A stretch of DNA of 64,000 nucleotides from Halorussus marinus (GTDB taxonomy: Archaea > Halobacteriota > Halobacteria > Halobacteriales > Haladaptataceae). A program made the position numbers and the translations under genes. The stretch is from NCBI RefSeq assembly GCF_004765795.1, contig NZ_SBIV01000005.1:62001-126000 (forward strand), given 5' to 3'. The notes beneath the pieces are model-generated. The model had not been told where the DNA came from. It saw only the letters and a program-made list of their open reading frames with translations, and ran no database searches. Shown here piece by piece: positions 60,552-64,000 of this stretch (its first letter is position 1; every line of letters begins with the position of its first letter).

Positions 60552-62008
60552 TTCTTCTCCCCGACCGTCGCTTCCAGCCGGACCCCCGGCGCCGTCACCG
60601 AGAACGGAAGCTGAGACTTGTGTTTCTCACAGACTCCGGTGACCGTCTCCCGGGCCGCGCCGAGCGCCGAGATCGTTTCGAGCGCCTCGGGGACGTAGTC
60701 GAGCGCCGCGCTCTCGACCCGCCCGGCGCGCTCGCCGTCTTCGAGCCGGTAGGCCTCCGCGAGCGGGAACTCCGCGGAGCCACAGTCGGGCCGTTCGTCG
60801 ACTTTCCGCTCGACGTCTCTGGCGTACGAGACGCTCGCGGGGAACACCCCCGACCGCTGGACGCGCTCGTACTCGTCGCGCAGGTACGGGGCGCCGAACC
60901 GCTCTACGTACACGTCCGCGTCGGCTCGCAACTGCGCCGGGTCGGCGTCACCGGCCCCGACTTCGAGGTGGCGGGCGTGGATGCGAGGGGGCTGTTGGCG
61001 ACCCAGACTCGGGACCGCGTTGCCGGTCGGATACGTCTCCTGTTCTGCCGCGCTGGTCGTGTTGTGGAGCCGGCGCTCGACCCGGCCGTCCCGCACGAGT
61101 CGGGTCGGCGTGGTGGGCCGGACCTCGGCGTCGTAGGCCCGCGAGCCCCACCCGCCGGCGTGGACGGTGTCCTCGATGTCGAGGCCTTCCGGCCCGATTT
61201 CGTCGCCGACCGCGTAGGGACTCATCCCCATGTAGTCGGTGTCGGCTTCGAGGTAGTGAGAGACGAAGTGGAACAGCTGGCCGGCGGCCTGCGGGCTCAG
61301 CGCGAGCGTCGTCTGGCCGGTCGGCGGATCGGCCGGCTCGGCGACTGCCAGCGCCCGGGCGTCGTCGGCGGCCGCCGCGAACACCTCGGGGAGTTCGTCG
61401 AGGAACGCCGTGCCGTCGGTCGAGCCGGCGTGGCGGCGTACCTTCGGTCCGTCTTCGAGCGTGAGGCTGGCGGTCACCTGCGCTCGGTCGAGGGTCGTCC
61501 GGATCGTGCTCCCGGTGGTGGTGCCGACCGACTCCTCGAGGTGGGCGTCGGCGTAGTTGACCCACGTCCGGCTGAGATCGAGGTCGTCGGCGGCCGCCAG
61601 CCCGTCCTGAACGACGCCGACCTTGGTGTCGAGGTCGACGCCGCCGATTCCCTCGGTCGCCCAGCCGCCGTGAACGCCCCGATGGGTCGTGTAGGCGTCG
61701 AAGCGGCCGGGGTCCTCTTGGGCGAGCACCTCGCCGCTCCGGATCGCGCGGTCGGCCTCGTCCTGCAGGCTCTCCTCGTCGAGGCTCGTCGTGTACCGGT
61801 AGTCGGCCGCGCCGTCGGCGAACACCCGGACCCACGCGCCGGTCTCGGTGAACGCGACGGTTTCTCGGGGGCCGTCGCCGGTCACGACGGCGTCGGTCTT
61901 CTCCTTGTAGACGCCCCCGACCTCGGCGTACGCCACTCGCTCGTCGCTTTCGAGGTAGTCCAACAGCCAGTCCATCGCGTCCAACGCGGCTTCCCGTTCG
62001 TCGGTCAT
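60548..62008 (-). CDS. TldD/PmbA family protein lacking the HExxxH motif (TldE-like)
   Basis: 486 residues from ATG 62008. The fold of TldD/TldE peptidases, with RVFADGAADYRYTTSLDEE and GPEGLDIEDTVHAGGWGSRAYDAEV (two parts), is present. In active TldD zinc is bound by HExxxH followed by ExD; here the equivalent reads LFHFVSHYLEAD, so the catalytic Glu is missing. TldE is naturally such an inactive partner that pairs with TldD. It may therefore need a TldD encoded elsewhere. It is convergent with the DppF gene (CTAG overlap), suggesting possible links to peptide use. Confidence 0.85.
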   Translation of the reverse strand: MTDEREAALDAMDWLLDYLESDERVAYAEVGGVYKEKTDAVVTGDGPRETVAFTETGAWVRVFADGAADYRYTTSLDEESLQDEADRAIRSGEVLAQEDPGRFDAYTTHRGVHGGWATEGIGGVDLDTKVGVVQDGLAAADDLDLSRTWVNYADAHLEESVGTTTGSTIRTTLDRAQVTASLTLEDGPKVRRHAGSTDGTAFLDELPEVFAAAADDARALAVAEPADPPTGQTTLALSPQAAGQLFHFVSHYLEADTDYMGMSPYAVGDEIGPEGLDIEDTVHAGGWGSRAYDAEVRPTTPTRLVRDGRVERRLHNTTSAAEQETYPTGNAVPSLGRQQPPRIHARHLEVGAGDADPAQLRADADVYVERFGAPYLRDEYERVQRSGVFPASVSYARDVERKVDERPDCGSAEFPLAEAYRLEDGERAGRVESAALDYVPEALETISALGAARETVTGVCEKHKSQLPFSVTAPGVRLEATVGEKN

Positions 62009-62072
62009 AGACGCGTGGTACGGAACCACCACACATGAAACCCCCGCTACGGGGCGACGATATCGGTCGGGC

Positions 62073-62675
62073 TCACCGGTCGACGCTCGCGGCGCCGCGG
62101 TCGAGCGCGGCCCCGACCCGGTCGACGTCGCACACCGCCGACACCGGACGCGGCTCGTCGGGGTCGGCCGGCCGGTCGGCGAGCGACAGTTGCCACCACC
62201 CCACGTCGCGCCACTCTCCGCGCTTGTACCCGACCGCTTCGAAGGTCCCGACTCGCTCGAACCCCTTCGACTCGTGGAGTCCGACGCTCGCGGGGTTCGG
62301 GAGCGCGATCACCGCCACCGCGAGGTGGAACCGCTGGGCGGCCAGCGTCTCTAACAGCGCCTCGTAGAGTCCAGTCCCGACGCCCCGACCGCGCCAGCCC
62401 TCCCGGACGTACGCAGAGACGTCGACCGCCCACCGGTAGGCCGCCCTGTCTTTGTGCGGGCCGGCCTTGGCGAACCCGACCACGGCGTTCGGCTCGGCGT
62501 CGCCTTCCTCGGCTTCGCAGACCAGCCACGGGTACTGACCGTCCGCGATCTGCGCTCGGAGGTCGGCGACGCTCGGGGGCGTCTCGGCGAACGAAATCGC
62601 GGTCTCGCGGACGACGGGGGCGTAGATCGCCCGGACCGCCGCCGCGTCGTCGGGGGTCGCGAACCGGAGTCTCAC
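62073..62675 (-). CDS. GNAT acetyltransferase, arsinothricin/phosphinothricin type (ArsN1-like)
   Basis: 200 residues from GTG 62675, which overlaps the stop of the upstream gene by 4 bp (GTGA). Recognisable is the ArsN1/PAT pattern: AIYAPVVRETAISFAETPPS, the acetyl-CoA loop REGWRGRGVGTGLYEALL and ALPNPASVGLHESKGFERVG, ending GEWRDVGWWQLSLADRP. Such enzymes acetylate the amino group of arsinothricin or phosphinothricin. The divergent ArsR and permease support an arsenic role. About 35 C-terminal residues beyond the domain are unusual. Confidence 0.84.
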   Translation of the reverse strand: MRLRFATPDDAAAVRAIYAPVVRETAISFAETPPSVADLRAQIADGQYPWLVCEAEEGDAEPNAVVGFAKAGPHKDRAAYRWAVDVSAYVREGWRGRGVGTGLYEALLETLAAQRFHLAVAVIALPNPASVGLHESKGFERVGTFEAVGYKRGEWRDVGWWQLSLADRPADPDEPRPVSAVCDVDRVGAALDRGAASVDR

Positions 62676-63118
62676 GGGTCGACCTCCCGGCGCATGCAGA
62701 CCGCGGCGTCGGGACAGAGGTCGTCGAACTCGGGGGTCTCTCTCAGCGACTCGGGCGCCGACTCGCGTTCGACGCGCTCGAAACCCAGCGACGAGAAAAA
62801 CCCCGACGCCGTGGTCGTGAGCAAGTAGACGCTCTCGACGCCCTCGTCGGCGGCCTCGGCGAGCAGTCGGTCCCAGAGCGCGCGGCCGTACCCCTCGCCG
62901 CGGGCCGACTCCGCGATCGCCACCGAGCGCACCAGCGCGTGGTCGCCCCGACGCTGGAGGCCGCCGACGCCGACGCGCTCGCCGTCGACCTCACAGCAGT
63001 AGAGCCACTCGAGGTCTTCGGGGAGGTCTTCGACTGGCAGGTCATTGGCCGCCAGCAGCGACTCGGCGTACCCGCGCTCGGCGGGGTCGGCCGGCCGGAT
63101 GCAGATGTCGGTCGCCAT
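62672..63118 (-). CDS. arsN2: arsenic-resistance N-acetyltransferase ArsN2-like
   Basis: 148 residues. Pattern of ArsN2: LVRSVAIAESARGEGYGRALWDRLL (two parts), then VYLLTTTASGFFSSLGFERV and EFDDLCPDAAVCMRREV. It lies in an operon with the ArsN1-like gene and is divergent from ArsR with a 133-bp gap. A TATA-like TTTTATATC (minus strand, 63142-63150) lies about 25 bp upstream of ATG 63118, so the message is probably leaderless. Biochemical activity of ArsN2 is not well described. Confidence 0.83.
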   Translation of the reverse strand: MATDICIRPADPAERGYAESLLAANDLPVEDLPEDLEWLYCCEVDGERVGVGGLQRRGDHALVRSVAIAESARGEGYGRALWDRLLAEAADEGVESVYLLTTTASGFFSSLGFERVERESAPESLRETPEFDDLCPDAAVCMRREVDP

Positions 63119-63140
63119 GCAGAACGAATCGATCTGATAC

Positions 63141-63246
63141 GATATAAAAGTTTGGCGTGTGCTAGCGGTTCTAGGATCGAAATCGGAATATTAGGAACTA
63201 GAACGTGGTCGTGGCAAACCCTTATCCGAACACGAATCGTGCTAGC
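63141..63246. promoter_or_regulatory. divergent ars promoter region with inverted and direct repeats
   Basis: This AT-richer region (63119-63251) holds a TATA-like GATATAAAAG on one side and CTTATCC (63231-63237 region) before the ArsR start on the other. GTTCTAG (63168-63174) and CTAGAAC (63198-63204) are perfect inverted 7-mers. GTGCTAGC occurs twice in direct orientation (63159-63166 and 63239-63246). CTAG-bearing sequences are generally rare in haloarchaea, so their clustering here fits an operator, probably for the adjacent ArsR. Confidence 0.55.
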
Positions 63247-63251
63247 TCGAT

Positions 63252-63641
63252 ATGAGTGAAACCGGCGACTCGGCGCCGACCGGCGAAGCCCGCGAGACGC
63301 TCGAACGGCTGTACGACGACCCCGACGAAGAGATCCGAGCGCTGTTGGCGAACGGTCCCGACGAGGCCGCCGTCGAGGCCCAGTACCCCGTGTTCCGGGC
63401 GCTCGCCAACGAGGACCGACTCCGGATCCTCGACGCGCTCCGGGACGGCGAGCGGTGTGGCTGCGAGCTGATGGTGCTGGTCGAGGCGCCCCAGTCGACG
63501 GTCGCGACTCACCTCCGGAAGCTCCGGGACGACGGGCTGGTCACGAGTCGCAAGAAGGGCAAGTGGAACTACTACCGCATCGCCGACGCCGCGGTGATGG
63601 ACGTGCTCGATCTGGCGGTCGTGCTCCGGGGTGAGGGATGA
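63252..63641 (+). CDS. arsR: ArsR/SmtB-family metalloregulator
   Basis: 129 residues. The winged helix runs [30 protein letters not shown] (two parts), then [32 protein letters not shown]. The Cys pair ERCGCEL in the alpha-3 helix is where As(III) is sensed in ArsR proteins, and the KWNYYRI beta-wing matches the family. It represses the divergent ArsN genes and itself until arsenic binds. It overlaps the next start by 4 bp (ATGA). Confidence 0.92.
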   Translation: MSETGDSAPTGEARETLERLYDDPDEEIRALLANGPDEAAVEAQYPVFRALANEDRLRILDALRDGERCGCELMVLVEAPQSTVATHLRKLRDDGLVTSRKKGKWNYYRIADAAVMDVLDLAVVLRGEG

Positions 63642-64000
63642 CCGGGGCGCTCGCGGGCGACCTCGCGGCCGCGTGGGACTTTTTCGTCCACCTCGGGGTG
63701 GTGCTCGTCCCGCTGTTCGTCGGCGGCGCGTTTCTGGTCGGCCTGCTACAGGAGTACCTGCCCCCCGAGCGAGTCGAGGCCATCCTCGGGCGCCACGACG
63801 GCGGGGCGGGGAACGTCGCGGCGGCCGGCATCGGCGCGGTCACGCCGTTCTGTTCGTGTTCGACGGTGCCGGTACTCGCCGGCCTGCTGAGCGCGGGCGC
63901 GCCGCTCGGGCTGGCGTTCTCCTTTCTGCTCGCCTCGCCGCTCGTCAACGAACTCGCGGTCCTGCTGTTGGTCGGGCTGTTCGGACTCCGGATCGCGGCC
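63638..64000 (+). CDS. CxC permease (YraQ/ArsP/DUF318 type), 3' end outside window
   Basis: ATG 63638 overlaps the ArsR stop; 121 codons are visible and the window then ends. Helices: [23 protein letters not shown], then [21 protein letters not shown] (two parts) with the conserved CxC motif, then a third helix [20 protein letters not shown]. ArsP permeases of this family expel trivalent methylarsenicals, and relatives act on copper or zinc. Coupling to ArsR suggests an arsenical export role. The C-terminal half cannot be checked. Confidence 0.87.
   Translation, partial: MTGALAGDLAAAWDFFVHLGVVLVPLFVGGAFLVGLLQEYLPPERVEAILGRHDGGAGNVAAAGIGAVTPFCSCSTVPVLAGLLSAGAPLGLAFSFLLASPLVNELAVLLLVGLFGLRIAA

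Noticed and set aside
63159-63246. GTGCTAGC direct repeats as recombination (att) sites
   Set aside because: Only 8 bp, 80 bp apart, with no integrase nearby. A regulatory reading in a divergent ars promoter is simpler.
1-64000. tRNA, rRNA, insertion sequences or transposase genes
   Set aside because: No clover-leaf sequence, rRNA-like stretch, transposase motif or terminal inverted repeat pair was noticed. A tRNAscan or IS search was not possible, so short elements could be missed.

Overview
The window is a stretch of haloarchaeal chromosome (class Halobacteria; genus not determined). The support is a very high GC content, strongly acidic proteins, Tat-type (RRxFL) lipoproteins with Thr/Glu-rich linkers, a TFB transcription factor, HTH-10 (Bat-type) regulators, a PGF-CTERM surface protein, and TATA boxes about 25-30 nt before start codons with little or no leader. 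Genes are tightly packed on both strands. I see no rRNA, tRNA, CRISPR array or insertion sequence.

Layout. 1-1.8 kb: end of an iron-siderophore ABC ATPase and its lipoprotein binding protein, preceded by two palindromic metal-regulator boxes. 1.8-6.8 kb: tiny zinc ribbon, Tat-exported repeat protein, NlpC/P60 protein, zinc alcohol dehydrogenase, and a TIGR00300/ornithine-cyclodeaminase-type protein. 6.9-9.3 kb: HTH-10 regulator divergent from a cytochrome P450, with a long inverted repeat between them. 9.4-16.9 kb: a sugar-isomerase-like TIM barrel and an M20 amidohydrolase, then two divergent operons. One encodes inositol-1-phosphate synthase and an alkaline-phosphatase-like protein. The other encodes a TatD-like hydrolase, a second TIM barrel and a UbiA-like prenyltransferase. 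Together these match the parts list of the bacterial/algal ebo cluster, with inositol-phosphate synthase in the place of the EboD cyclase. This is the best candidate for an undescribed system here.

17-30 kb: exported cupredoxin-PQQ dehydrogenase fusion, a frameshifted XdhC, a zinc-ribbon membrane protein, a GT87-like membrane protein, an HhH-MutS-like ATPase, a 1509-residue PAS/GAF/HTH-10 sensor with a degenerate receiver, and a HEAT-repeat pseudokinase. 30-36 kb: a 1228-residue PKD/CARDB/PGF-CTERM surface protein and an XPB-like helicase. 36-39.7 kb: small zinc finger, beta-helix protein remnant, methyltransferase, gamma-glutamyltransferase, winged-helix protein. 39.8-54.4 kb: housekeeping and mixed genes (SufB, TatA, TFB, two CPBP proteases, Xaa-Pro peptidase, exported trypsin-like protein, cupin, epimerase, MFS, ThDP enzyme, M28 peptidase).

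54.6-60.6 kb: a complete peptide/nickel-type ABC operon (binding protein, two permeases, two ATPases), flanked by an M28 peptidase and a TldD/TldE-like protein, which suggests peptide uptake and breakdown. 62-64 kb: an arsenic/arsinothricin module (ArsN1-like and ArsN2-like acetyltransferases divergent from ArsR and a CxC permease, cut by the window end).

Functions are assigned from recognisable motifs and family architecture only; no database search was possible.
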